DNA of 64,000 bases from Eubacteriales bacterium (lineage in GTDB: Bacteria; Bacillota; Clostridia; Lachnospirales; Lachnospiraceae), in assembly GCA_030524175.1 (NCBI GenBank), contig JAUNHC010000023.1, positions 1-64,000 of the forward strand. The letters are read 5' to 3'. Positions 27,528 through 35,716 of the stretch are shown piece after piece (the stretch's first letter is position 1; every line of letters starts with the position of its first letter). The translations under genes and the position numbers were made by a program. The notes beneath the pieces are model-generated. The model worked only from the letters and a program-made list of their open reading frames with translations, did no database searches and had not been told where the DNA came from.

Positions 27528-28250
27528 ATGAAAATATATAATGCAGGAAACAGAGTTATGAATACATATCTTTACCAGATTAATGATGGGTTTGTAATGA
27601 TTGATACAGGCTATGAAAATAGTTATACAAAATGCACTTCGTCTATGAAACGAAAAGGAATTTCTTGGGCCAATATTAAATATATTTTTCTAACACATGC
27701 CCATGATGACCATGCCGGTTTTCTGAAAGAGGCATTGGATAAGCATCCCAATATTACTTGTATTATAAGTGATAAGGCATTTTCAGTTTTGGCAAGAGGA
27801 CAAAATTCCTTTGAGGGTGGCTGCAGTAGCAGGCTTGCACTGTTCTTTTGTCGCATTATGAAGTTATTGGGCAATGGAAAACATCTTTTTCCTGCAATAG
27901 ATGAAACCTATAAAAAAAGATTTATAGAGATAACCAAAAATAATGTTTCTGGAATTGAAAAATTATTATCTGGCAAAATATTATTCACACCAGGACATAC
28001 AGCGGATTCTATTTCCTTAAAAGTGGAAAATCAGATATTTTGTGGAGATGCCGCAATGAAGGGTTTGCCGAGCTTACATAGGATAACGATATGGGTAGAG
28101 AATAAAAAAGAATTTGAAAATTCATGGGAAATATTGTTGGATGAAAATGTAGATTATATTTACCCAGCACATGGACAACGATTTAAAAGTAATGATTTGT
28201 ATAAGTTCAAAACTGAAATTAGTAAGCTTAAGTTATATCTTTTGAGGTGA
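27528..28250 (+). CDS. MBL-fold metallo-hydrolase
   Basis: The product is 240 residues of the metallo-beta-lactamase fold. The zinc motif THAHDDHAG (residues about 55-63), a later FTPGHTADSISL and CGDAAMKG supply the metal ligands, and YIYPAHGQRF closes the site. Close members act as thioesterases, lactonases or glyoxalase II-like hydrolases; the substrate is unknown. GGAGGAG precedes the ATG. Confidence 0.88.
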   Translation: MKIYNAGNRVMNTYLYQINDGFVMIDTGYENSYTKCTSSMKRKGISWANIKYIFLTHAHDDHAGFLKEALDKHPNITCIISDKAFSVLARGQNSFEGGCSSRLALFFCRIMKLLGNGKHLFPAIDETYKKRFIEITKNNVSGIEKLLSGKILFTPGHTADSISLKVENQIFCGDAAMKGLPSLHRITIWVENKKEFENSWEILLDENVDYIYPAHGQRFKSNDLYKFKTEISKLKLYLLR

Positions 28251-28263
28251 CAACAATATCTTC

Positions 28264-28312
28264 AAATCCCAGTTTAACAGAGAGGAGAATTAGAATTTAT
28301 AGAGGGGAGAAA
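28264..28312 (+). repeat. Accessory-gene leader repeat, copy 4
   Basis: AAATCCCAGTTTAACAGAGA begins 13 bp after the MBL stop and ends with AGAGGGGAGAAA at the ATG of the next GNAT gene. It is one of the best copies of the shared leader. Confidence 0.6.
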
Positions 28313-28801
28313 ATGGAAATTCGATATATTACACCTACCCATAATAGAATGGCAATAAGCAAGATATAAGAGGAAAGTTGGAAATGTGCATATAAAGGAA
28401 TAATACCTCAAGCCTATCTTGATTCGATTCCTAAGGGTCGCTGGTCGTCAACCTTAGATAACCCAAACTGGAAAACATTGATTTGTATTGATAATTGCAA
28501 AATTGTGGGAACAAGCAGTTTTTGTAAATCCCGTTTTGAGCAGTTTCAATACTGGGGTGAAGTTATTTCGATATATCTGCTACAGGATTATATGGGTAAA
28601 GGCTATGGAAAAACTCTTATGAAATCTACCCTTTCAGATTTAAAAATGCAAGGATACGAAAATATCTTTTTATGGGTTCTTGAAGAAAACATCAGAGCAA
28701 GGTATTTTTATGAACAATTTGGTTTTTTACCGACAGATGATTTTTTAGATGATAATATCGGGGGGAAAGAATTGCGAGAAGTCCGATATATCTACAAATA
28801 A
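28313..28801 (+). pseudogene. GNAT acetyltransferase gene with a single nonsense codon
   Basis: ATG 28313 has GAGGGGAG upstream and opens MEIRYITPTHNRMAISKI, then TAA at 28367-28369 (codon 19). The same frame then runs to 28801 as a complete GNAT domain (EESWKCAYKGIIPQAYLDSI, then LLQDYMGKGYGKTLM as the acetyl-CoA loop and RYFYEQFGF). Only this one codon blocks a protein of about 162 residues. An internal start could give a shortened protein from 28478, but it would lack the N-terminal strands. Confidence 0.85.
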
Positions 28802-28991
28802 CGATAAATTCGAATTGACCGAGCAGGGAGAAGGATGCTTCTTGACTTACCGGCAACTCGGAAGTTAGTAAGGTCTTAATGAATGATTTGATTGCGCATA
28901 TAGATTGCGTTCAAATAACGGTGAATGCTTATGGCTATCTAATTATATCTCACAAGAATTAATGACTAAAAATAATTAAGGAGGAACAGAT

Positions 28992-29399
28992 ATGATTGAA
29001 TATAAACATATAAAGGATTTTGAAGAAGCGCAAATAAAAGCTCTCTTTAAATCTGTTGAGTGGTTTTCTGGAAATTTTCCTGAAAAAATAAGATTAGCGT
29101 TACATAACTCAAGTAAAGTAATTTCAGCTTGGGACAATGATACACTGATTGGATTGATTAGAGGATTGGACGATGGAATATGGCAGGCTAGCATTGATTG
29201 TTTGTTGGTTCATCCAGACTATCAGGGAAAAGGAATTGCCTCTACTCTGTTAAAACAGCTTGTAACAGAATATGAGAATTTCTTATATATTGTCGTTGTG
29301 CCGGACGAAAAGAAAAACATAACTTTCTATGAAAAAAATGGTTTTACAATCATGCCAGAAGGGACACCGCTGCAAATTCGGGGGAAAGCTTGGATTTGA
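28992..29399 (+). CDS. GNAT family N-acetyltransferase
   Basis: The product is 135 residues and intact. Residues about 70-100 (LLVHPDYQGKGIASTLLKQL) are the acetyl-CoA-binding motif, and FYEKNGFTIMPEGTPLQIRG is the typical end. AAGGAGG precedes the ATG. This compact type often acetylates small amines. The 190-bp gap upstream holds a weak leader-like AAATTCGAATTGACC at 28806 and no gene. Confidence 0.87.
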   Translation: MIEYKHIKDFEEAQIKALFKSVEWFSGNFPEKIRLALHNSSKVISAWDNDTLIGLIRGLDDGIWQASIDCLLVHPDYQGKGIASTLLKQLVTEYENFLYIVVVPDEKKNITFYEKNGFTIMPEGTPLQIRGKAWI

Positions 29400-29450
29400 G
29401 TTTTTTGGTCAACAAAAAGCAGTAGTACGCTTTATAAGCATAAGCCTAAC

Positions 29451-29500
29451 AAATTCCAGTTTGTCAAACTGAAAAAATCGCAGTTTTGAAAGGGGAAAGT
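29451..29500 (+). repeat. Accessory-gene leader repeat, copy 5
   Basis: AAATTCCAGTTTGTCAAACT contains the short palindrome CAGTTTGTCAAACTG and ends AAAGGGGAAAGT at ATG 29501. It shares head, length and purine tail with the other copies. Confidence 0.6.
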
Positions 29501-29839
29501 ATGGAAAAGAGTATTGCATTTTGTGGTTTGGTGTGTTCGCAATGTCCTGTATACATTGCAACCAAGACGAATAATGAAGAACTAAAAGAGAAATTAGCAA
29601 TCGAATATTCTACAGACACATTTGAGTTTGTAAAAGAAGATATGAATTGTACGGGGTGTCACTCAGTAGTTGGAGTAAATGAGAAAATGTGTAAAGAATG
29701 TCTTATGAGAAACTGTGGTATGCACAAAAGCATTTCTCATTGTGCAGAATGTAATGAATACCCATGTCAGTACATAAACAGTTATGTGCCAACTGGAAGT
29801 GATAATCGCAAAATGTTAGATGAACTGGTAAAGAAATAA
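29501..29839 (+). CDS. DUF3795 family cysteine-rich protein (second copy)
   Basis: The product is 112 residues opening MEKSIAFCGLVCSQCPVYIA, with CTGCHSVVG, CKECLMRNCG and CAECNEYPCQ. This is the cysteine pattern of DUF3795, as in 15253-15585. ATG 29501 follows AGGGGAAAG; the frame extends to a TTG at 29486, but that lies inside the leader repeat. The function is unknown; a bound metal or iron-sulfur centre is likely. Confidence 0.85.
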   Translation: MEKSIAFCGLVCSQCPVYIATKTNNEELKEKLAIEYSTDTFEFVKEDMNCTGCHSVVGVNEKMCKECLMRNCGMHKSISHCAECNEYPCQYINSYVPTGSDNRKMLDELVKK

Positions 29840-29887
29840 ATCCTAGTTTAGTCAATTGAAAAAACAAGATTTGGAGAGGAAACACTT
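29838..29887 (+). repeat. Accessory-gene leader repeat, copy 6
   Basis: AAATCCTAGTTTAGTCAATT overlaps the stop codon of the DUF3795 gene and ends TTTGGAGAGGAAACACTT at ATG 29888. The boundary at the stop codon is exact here. Confidence 0.6.
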
Positions 29888-30273
29888 ATGTTTTTTATAT
29901 AGAAAGAACAAACATTAGACATGCAAATAGATTACATCACCTTTGGCAGAGGAAAGAAAAATCTGATAATGATTCAAGGGCTTAGTACGAGCGGTATTAA
30001 AGGAGCGGAGCTATCTCTTGCATTTATGTATCGCATTTTTGCAAATGATTATAAGATTTATTTGTTTGACCGTACACGGTATTTGGCAAATTTGAAATCG
30101 CCCTTTGGCTATCAAATTTTGCTGAGGTAGATTTGGAGTATGAGCGTCTGTCAATGCTAAGTGTGCAGTTTCCTACGGGAGAACCCATCACTTATCCTTT
30201 CGGTATCCGCAATTTTTATGTAGCTGACCCAGAGGGGAATTTGCTTGAAATTGGAAGTACAAGTGAAACATAG
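29888..30273 (+). pseudogene. Chimeric remnant: alpha/beta hydrolase start joined to a glyoxalase-type end
   Basis: ATG 29888 follows leader copy 6 but meets TAG at codon 5. The same frame then encodes the start of an alpha/beta hydrolase (IDYITFGRGKKNLIMIQGLS, AFMYRIFANDYKIYLFDRTR) up to about 30095. After a junction and frame change, the end of a VOC/glyoxalase protein follows (YPFGIRNFYVADPEGNLLEI) to the stop at 30271-30273. Two unrelated gene ends are joined, so a deletion removed the middle of both. Confidence 0.75.
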
Positions 30274-30287
30274 GCTAGAAACTCTAC

Positions 30288-30333
30288 AAATTTCAGCTTG
30301 TAGTGGGAAGATTTGAATTTAGAGGATAAGAAT
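30288..30333 (+). repeat. Accessory-gene leader repeat, copy 7
   Basis: AAATTTCAGCTTGTAGTGGG, then ATTTGAATTTAGAGGATAAG, leads to an ATG at 30334 whose frame stops after six codons. The gene that belonged to it is gone or broken. Confidence 0.5.
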
Positions 30334-30383
30334 ATGTGGATAATATTGGTCTAGTTTATTTGGGGAAAGTAAGCATAAAAAAA

Positions 30384-30492
30384 TGGATTTATAACATCAT
30401 TGATAATAGTTCTTGGTAACAAAACTACATCAAAATTTAAGCAATTAAAAAGAATCATTATGGAAGAATTAAAATCTATTATGAAAGTATGA
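30384..30492 (+). pseudogene. C-terminal scrap of an unidentified protein
   Basis: An open stretch ends with ITSLIIVLGNKTTSKFKQLK and a lysine-rich helix to a stop at 30490-30492. It has no start or ribosome site. It looks like the tail of a lost cassette gene between leader copy 7 and the DUF1349 gene. Confidence 0.3.
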
Positions 30493-30511
30493 ATTTATGG
30501 AGGAAGAAATT

Positions 30512-31114
30512 ATGGACTTAAGTAAGTTTCAGTGGACGAGAGAACCGCTCGATTATGAAATCATTGACTGCAGAGTTGAAATCACTACAAAACCTCATAC
30601 TGATTTATGGCAGAGAACATATTATCATTTTCAAAACGATAATGCACCAGTATTTCAAATGGAAACAGATGAAAAGTTCTTCAGTTTTGTGGTCAAGACG
30701 GAATTTGATGATAGTCATCATAGGTTTGACCAATGTGGAATTGTAATGTATTTAGACAGCGAAAATTGGTTGAAAGCTTCTATAGAATATGAAAATGAAG
30801 ATTTTCAACACTTGGGCAGCGTGGTTACAAATCATGGATATTCCGATTGGGCGACGACAGAAATCAACACTAACATAAAGTCAATGTGGTATCGGTTTAG
30901 TCGAAGAGAAGATGACTATTGTATAGAATGTTCAGAGGATGGAGTTGTATATAAACAGATGAGAATTTGCCATATACACAAAGGAAATGAAGCTATAAAG
31001 TTTGGCATTTATGCGTGTTCTCCCGAAGAATCATCATTCAAGGCGATTTTCTCAAATATGGAAATTACAGAATGCATGTGGAAAGCACATGGTGGTCAAC
31101 AACCTGACGATTAG
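30512..31114 (+). CDS. DUF1349 family (concanavalin-like) protein
   Basis: The product is 200 residues from ATG 30512, which has GGAGGAAG upstream (an earlier ATG at 30497 is less likely). The pattern FQWTREPLDYEI, then KTEFDDSHHRFDQCGIVMYL and WYRFSRREDDYCIECSEDG, fits DUF1349, a beta-sandwich family of uncertain function often found as single-domain cytoplasmic proteins. No signal peptide is seen. Confidence 0.85.
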   Translation: MDLSKFQWTREPLDYEIIDCRVEITTKPHTDLWQRTYYHFQNDNAPVFQMETDEKFFSFVVKTEFDDSHHRFDQCGIVMYLDSENWLKASIEYENEDFQHLGSVVTNHGYSDWATTEINTNIKSMWYRFSRREDDYCIECSEDGVVYKQMRICHIHKGNEAIKFGIYACSPEESSFKAIFSNMEITECMWKAHGGQQPDD

Positions 31115-31152
31115 ACCGCCTTCTGTTAGTCTAAAAAAGCGAGGTCTGTAAA

Positions 31153-31560
31153 ATGAATATAATAGAAGAAGTACATGAGTTATATTGGAATAATGATATA
31201 AATTGTGCAAGAACCATTTTGATTTGCCTGGGTAGACTCTTTAATATTGAATATAATGCACAAACACTCCATTCGGCTATCGGTTTGCATGGCGCTGGAG
31301 GATTCCGAGCGCAGTGTGGGCTGGTTGAGGGCGGATTAATGTTTATTGGAATCTATTATAGCCAGCTTGGCAAAACTGAGGAAACAATTGTGTCTGTCTG
31401 CTACGATTATGCAGAAGCATTTAAACAGCGGTTTGGTTCATTAAGCTGTTACCATTTACGTCCTGATGGATTTTCTGAAAACGACCCACCGCATATGTGT
31501 GAAAAACTAACTTGTGAAGCAGTATCTTTCGCATACGAGTTTATAAGAAAACAGCCGTGA
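31153..31560 (+). CDS. C_GCAxxG_C_C family redox-type protein
   Basis: The product is 135 residues. The spaced cysteines in NDINCARTILICL, GFRAQCGLVEGGLMFIG, FGSLSCYHLRPDGF and PHMCEKLTCEAV match the C_GCAxxG_C_C family, thought to bind a metal or redox cofactor. GCGAGGTCTGTAAA lies before the ATG, so the ribosome site is modest. It ends the plus-strand accessory run. Confidence 0.85.
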   Translation: MNIIEEVHELYWNNDINCARTILICLGRLFNIEYNAQTLHSAIGLHGAGGFRAQCGLVEGGLMFIGIYYSQLGKTEETIVSVCYDYAEAFKQRFGSLSCYHLRPDGFSENDPPHMCEKLTCEAVSFAYEFIRKQP

Positions 31561-31583
31561 CATCATGTTACGACTGTTCATCA

Positions 31584-31709
31584 TCATAATAATATAAAAA
31601 CAATAAATAGAGTAATCAATGCTATTAAAATTATAATCAAAAAAGAAAGAGCTACTAATTTCCCGATTCTTTTTACCTGGGCACGCCCTTCTGCCTCTAA
31701 GTTATCCAT
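31584..31709 (-). CDS. Small single-helix membrane protein, 41 residues
   Basis: On the minus strand, AAGGGGAC precedes an ATG at 31709. The product has a charged N-terminus (MDNLEAEGRAQVKRIGKL) and one long hydrophobic helix to the end. It overlaps the end of a pyridoxamine-oxidase remnant by 13 bp. The clean amphipathic design suggests a real small protein. Confidence 0.4.
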   Translation of the reverse strand: MDNLEAEGRAQVKRIGKLVALSFLIIILIALITLFIVFILL

Positions 31710-31888
31710 GTCCCCTTAGATATGCCGCAGATTTCAACTTTTCCATTCTTTTTCATCTGCTGATATACTTTTTTCTGATTACTGGTAACAAAGTACAGTT
31801 TCCCCTCAAAACTGCATACTGCTCCAAATGGACGGACATGCGGCTGTCCGTTTTCCTCGGTAGAAAGATAAAATGTACCACAAGAATA
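31697..31888 (-). pseudogene. Fragment of a pyridoxamine 5'-phosphate oxidase-like gene
   Basis: The minus-strand frame reads CGTFYLSTEENGQPHVRPFG, then CSFEGKLYFVTSNQKKVYQQ and KVEICG, a typical flavin-binding split-barrel start. It ends at a stop at 31699-31697 (GTWIT). Both the true N-terminus and the last third are missing, so it is a decayed gene. The area from 31890 to 32100 shows nothing recognisable. Confidence 0.65.
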
Positions 31889-32115
31889 GAAAAAGGGTTC
31901 CAGATACGTTTTGGATAAGAGGGCAGGGGGAAAGCAGGCTTGAAAAGGCAGAATGAAACTGGGTGCATTCCATTAAAAATATATTTACTCGTCAGAGCTG
32001 GGTACCTTGACTTTTTATACAATGCTAAGTATGATAAATTTATGCTGTACATGAGAGGTTTAAATGTGCCATGAAATGAACAGAAATGTGTCATAAATGA
32101 ACAGAGGTGAGAAGT

Positions 32116-33870
32116 GTGAAAACGAAACAGATTTTATTAAATGTATATCGATTACTGGATCGGAAACAGAAAATAACTTTTGTAGTCATCGTGTTTATTA
32201 TGGCCATCTCCTCCATATTAACTCAAATCACTCCCAAAGCAATCGGCTGGTTAACGGATGATATTCTTTCTCAGACAGAACTTTACTTTTATAAAATCAT
32301 TCCAATCCTGCTTATCATTATGATTGTCAATGTGATAAATGAACTTATAAAAATCTTGCGGAGGATCCTGGTTGAAGATATTGCAACCAAAACTGAAAAA
32401 AAGGCAAGAGGAATGGCCATTTCTTCCTTGCTCAAAGCACCTTTAACCTATTTCAAGGAGCATATGACAGGAAATATCCATGGAAGATTAAATCGGTGTT
32501 TAGAAGGCACCGTGAAACTTGAAAAACTAATCTTTATGGATTTGGCTCCCGCTGTATTCAATAGTGTGGCAGCCATCGTTGTCATCTTTACTACATTGCC
32601 GGCAAGTCTGGCAATCCTAATGCTTCTGGTTGTACCTATTGGGATCATCATCGTTTTTAGACAGATCAGTACGCAAAAAGGAATCCGAGTAGAATTATTG
32701 GAAACAAAAGCAAACATGGACGGGGCGATTGTTGAACTGCTTAATGGAATAGAAGTTATCCGAATGACAGACAGCAATACCTTAGAAGAAAAAAGATTTA
32801 ACACGAAATCAGAATATCTGAGACGGAAAGAAATGAAACACCATTTGCAAATGGCCAAATACGATACTTTGAAATTCATGAACGAAATCTTTTTTACGGT
32901 TCTGATGATTGGTACTTCAGCATATCTAGCGACACAAGGCATCATTAGTGTTGGAGCTGTTTTGACATCCTATCTTTGTTTTTCCCAGCTGATCAAGCCC
33001 TTGCAGGAACTTCATAGAATTCTGGATGAACTTTCAGAGAGTTTGATTTTGGCAGAAGATTTTTTCAAAATGACTGTAATTTCTTGTGATTTTTCTTATT
33101 CCTATAGTTTAAGCAATATGCAAAGGCCAGTGGATTGTCCGTATATTGTCAACATACATAATCTGAATTTCTCTTACAATGAGGAGAAAAACATATTAAA
33201 AAATATAGACTTGTCCATCGAAAAGGGGGCCTTTTGGGGGATCGCCGGACCCAGCGGCTGCGGGAAATCATCGCTGATAAAAGCCATATGCAAACTGGAA
33301 CCGTGTGAGGGGTCTATCCATATTGATGGTACGAATATTAATTCCCTATCAAGAAAAGAGTTGTCACAAATCATCGCACTGGTGCCCCAAAATCCGTTCT
33401 TGATTGCTGGGACTATATTGGAGAATATCTGCTATGGTTTGGAAGACAAGCCAACTGAAAAAGACGTCAGGGAAGCTATCATCAAGGCAAATCTTTATGA
33501 TTTCATTAACAGCTTACCAGATGGGATTAACACTAACATAAGTGAAGGCGGCAGTAACTTATCGGGCGGTCAAAGACAGCGGATTGCAATTGCCCGGGTT
33601 TTTTTAAGAAAGCCTAAAATCCTGATTTTAGATGAAGCAACCTCTGCACTGGATAATACCTCTGAACGATATATTCAAAATGAAATCGAGGTGTTAAAAA
33701 ACAAAGATAACATGACAATCCTATCCATTGCACATAGGCTTACCACATTGAAAAACTGTGATAAGATTATTGTTATGAACCATGGACAGATTGTGCAGGT
33801 GGGAAATTATACGGACTTAATCGAAAAAGAAGGAATATTTAGCGATATGTATTATGGAAAACTGAAATAA
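32116..33870 (+). CDS. ABC exporter, fused membrane and ATPase domains
   Basis: The product is about 584 residues. The N-terminal half has five to six helices of a type-1 exporter fold. The C-terminal ATPase has Walker A GPSGCGKSS, Q-loop VPQNPFL, signature LSGGQRQR and Walker B ILILDEATSALD. GTG 32116 with AGAGGTGAG upstream fits better than GTG 32107. It is a half-transporter that must pair with itself or another half; no partner gene is adjacent. Likely substrates are a peptide, lipid or drug. Confidence 0.9.
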   Translation: MKTKQILLNVYRLLDRKQKITFVVIVFIMAISSILTQITPKAIGWLTDDILSQTELYFYKIIPILLIIMIVNVINELIKILRRILVEDIATKTEKKARGMAISSLLKAPLTYFKEHMTGNIHGRLNRCLEGTVKLEKLIFMDLAPAVFNSVAAIVVIFTTLPASLAILMLLVVPIGIIIVFRQISTQKGIRVELLETKANMDGAIVELLNGIEVIRMTDSNTLEEKRFNTKSEYLRRKEMKHHLQMAKYDTLKFMNEIFFTVLMIGTSAYLATQGIISVGAVLTSYLCFSQLIKPLQELHRILDELSESLILAEDFFKMTVISCDFSYSYSLSNMQRPVDCPYIVNIHNLNFSYNEEKNILKNIDLSIEKGAFWGIAGPSGCGKSSLIKAICKLEPCEGSIHIDGTNINSLSRKELSQIIALVPQNPFLIAGTILENICYGLEDKPTEKDVREAIIKANLYDFINSLPDGINTNISEGGSNLSGGQRQRIAIARVFLRKPKILILDEATSALDNTSERYIQNEIEVLKNKDNMTILSIAHRLTTLKNCDKIIVMNHGQIVQVGNYTDLIEKEGIFSDMYYGKLK

Positions 33871-34321
33871 AAACGCTTGTTCCATGATCTTCCATGATCA
33901 GGCTTCTTTCTCTTATTTTTATACATGGAGAATACCAGCAAAATTCCGCTCACTGCCCCTGAAAATAAATAGGACTGAATCATTGGCGTAAAATTATAGG
34001 TTCCTCCTGTCCTGAAATCAATAAAATCACTGCTGATATAACTCATGGGCAGCAGGGCTGCAATGGATTGCAGAAATGCAGGAAGCGGGTGGGTCTGAAT
34101 GCCTATCATCCCACACAGGATCATGGATCCAAAGTACAGGACCATTGCCACTACGTAGGTAGGACCGAATTTTTTCAACAAGCTGGACAGCCCATGGGCA
34201 ATGGCGAAAAACATGGCTTCCAGCAGGTAGATGCATCCAAGGAGGCAAAGGGCTGAGGACAGCTTTGGTATCTTAACTACTTGAAGTTCTTCCTCAAAAT
34301 GTATATAATGTCTAAGATTGC
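33852..34321 (-). pseudogene. Truncated ABC-2 type permease gene (3' part only)
   Basis: A continuous minus-strand frame from about 34321 to 33852 encodes the second half of an ABC-2 permease (HFEEELQVVKIPKLSSALCL, then GPTYVVAMVLYFGSMILCG and FTPMIQSYLFSGAVSGILL). The true start is missing: an in-frame TGA lies at about 34326. The end overlaps the ABC exporter gene by 19 bp. The break near 34325 may mark an old insertion or deletion boundary. Confidence 0.65.
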
Positions 34322-34575
34322 ATCAATACAGACTTTACGAAAAATCATCTTTCTGTATCAGGCAATGTTGCATAATACTGTATAATTATGTATAGCAGCG
34401 CAGATTTGAAAAAAGCGCTATTTGTGACCTAACCCCTGTTTTTGACCCGTTATATATCAAAGTGTATAAACATACAGTGCAAATAAGGGCTTAAAATGCA
34501 TATAAAGAGGGGTATTTTATCTTTACAAGGCAACTTCAAATTTGTGAATCAGCTACAAAAAACGAGAGGAAAAAC

Positions 34576-34746
34576 ATGAGAAAATTAGCTTTAAGTGATG
34601 AAATATTACTAAAAATTGATAAATCCGCACGCTATATCGGCGGTGAAGTTAATTCGGTAAATAAGGATGTAAACGAAGTGGACGTGCGGTTTGCTATGTG
34701 CTTTCCGGATGTCAACGAACATATGTTTCTGCATAATGCAATATAA
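34576..34746 (+). pseudogene. N-terminal fragment of a TIGR03960-type radical SAM gene
   Basis: ATG 34576 with GAGAGGAAAA upstream opens MRKLALSDEILLKIDKSARY and continues to VRFAMCFPDVNE. This matches the start of the B12-binding radical SAM family (TIGR03960) found upstream of the ribosomal L21 locus in Clostridia, normally about 600 residues. Here the match stops after CFPDV and the frame ends eight codons later. The cut lies just before the conjugative element, so this may be the chromosomal side of an insertion. Confidence 0.7.
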
Positions 34747-34765
34747 CAATATATAGTTATTTCTG

Positions 34766-34822
34766 ATGATGGATAATACTACATGTAGGGAATGCACATA
34801 ACAAAATAGTACCATCCATCAT
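34766..34822. repeat. 16-bp inverted repeat near the element's left edge
   Basis: ATGATGGATAATACTA (34766-34781) pairs with TAGTACCATCCATCAT (34807-34822), with two mismatches. It lies 20 bp after the radical SAM fragment and before the first element gene. It could be a recombinase arm site, a terminator read from the minus strand, or an accident. The surrounding 34747-35000 holds no gene. Confidence 0.4.
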
Positions 34823-35057
34823 AAAAAAGTATTGTGACCCAAGCTGATTTGTGACCCAAATATAGCATTTTTGAAATATGATTTATGCAACTTATACAAT
34901 GAAAATGAATAGTCAAGCGCTTAATCCCAATTTAAAATAAATGGAGGCTGTAGCATATCATTATGATGTGAAACGGTCTCTTTTTTATAAGATGTTACAG
35001 TTGATAAAATGGTCATAAGATTTATAGTATATATATATTAGGCAGAAGGGAAGTGAA

Positions 35058-35288
35058 ATATCGTTAGAAAGTGTTAAAATCAATCCATCTTCAACGGATG
35101 TGTTGGATCCACTGAAGACCCATCAAATTACGGAAGACGATATTGTGAACAAAATTCGTGATTTGCAGAAGGCTGATGAAGTTTTCACAGAGGATGCAAC
35201 AGAGTTACTGAATAAAATAATAAGAGAAAATAAGATGGATCTTGATATCGAGACTCAAAATCGTATTTTGAAACAAATAAATGTCTGA
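35058..35288 (+). CDS. Small hypothetical protein at the element's left end
   Basis: The frame is open from before 35040 to the stop at 35288. AAGGGAAG sits at 35046-35053, seven bases before an in-frame ATA (35058). That start would give a protein opening (M)SLESVKINPSSTDVLDP. The first standard start is GTG 35100, which has no ribosome site. The product is a small, charged, helical protein with no recognised domain. A possible promoter, TTGATA/TATAGT, lies at 35001-35028, and a terminator follows. Confidence 0.5.
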   Translation: MSLESVKINPSSTDVLDPLKTHQITEDDIVNKIRDLQKADEVFTEDATELLNKIIRENKMDLDIETQNRILKQINV

Positions 35289-35351
35289 TTAAAAATTTGA
35301 TTTATATCTCCTAATCCAGGAAATTTTAATTCTACAATTTACAATTAACCT

Positions 35352-35392
35352 AAAGGGTGCTGTTTCACACTTCGTGTGGCAGCACCTTTTTT
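35352..35392 (+). terminator. Rho-independent terminator with UUCG-type tip
   Basis: GGTGCTG (35356-35362) pairs with CAGCACC (35380-35386), with inner pairing CACAC-TTCG-TGTGG and then TTTTTT. It ends the transcript of the first small element gene. From here to 35716 no gene was seen; a TATAAT at 35597-35602 lacks a clear -35 box. Confidence 0.85.
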
Positions 35393-35716
35393 CTGTAGAG
35401 CCTGAGCAATAGTTCTGAAGACTCAATCTTACAACATTTCTAAAAAAATAAAAAAAATTCTCTTTTTTTATAGAAATCCACGTAAACCAAAAAAGTTATT
35501 ACATGTACTTCGAACCTTGACAACAAAATATTGAATTTCGTATCAACCGTCAGCCAGAAGTGATATATCGTAGGGGCATCCATAGCATCCGCTTGATATA
35601 ATTTACTGCATGGTTAGGAAAGAGGAATACAGCTTTATGCTGAGATATGCTTCAGGTGGTGTATCTTGATATCCGATAGGGATGTTTTGACATAGTAGAG
35701 ATAAGGAGATAACAGG

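Noticed and set aside
22452-30333. Classical integron cassette array
   Set aside because: No attC-type paired core sites and no integron integrase gene were seen; the repeated unit is a leader ending at the ATG rather than a site after the gene.
34420-34860. Repeated TGTGACC-like words as plasmid iterons
   Set aside because: The copies (near 34424, 34442, 34833 and 34850) are irregularly spaced and short, so no origin can be claimed.
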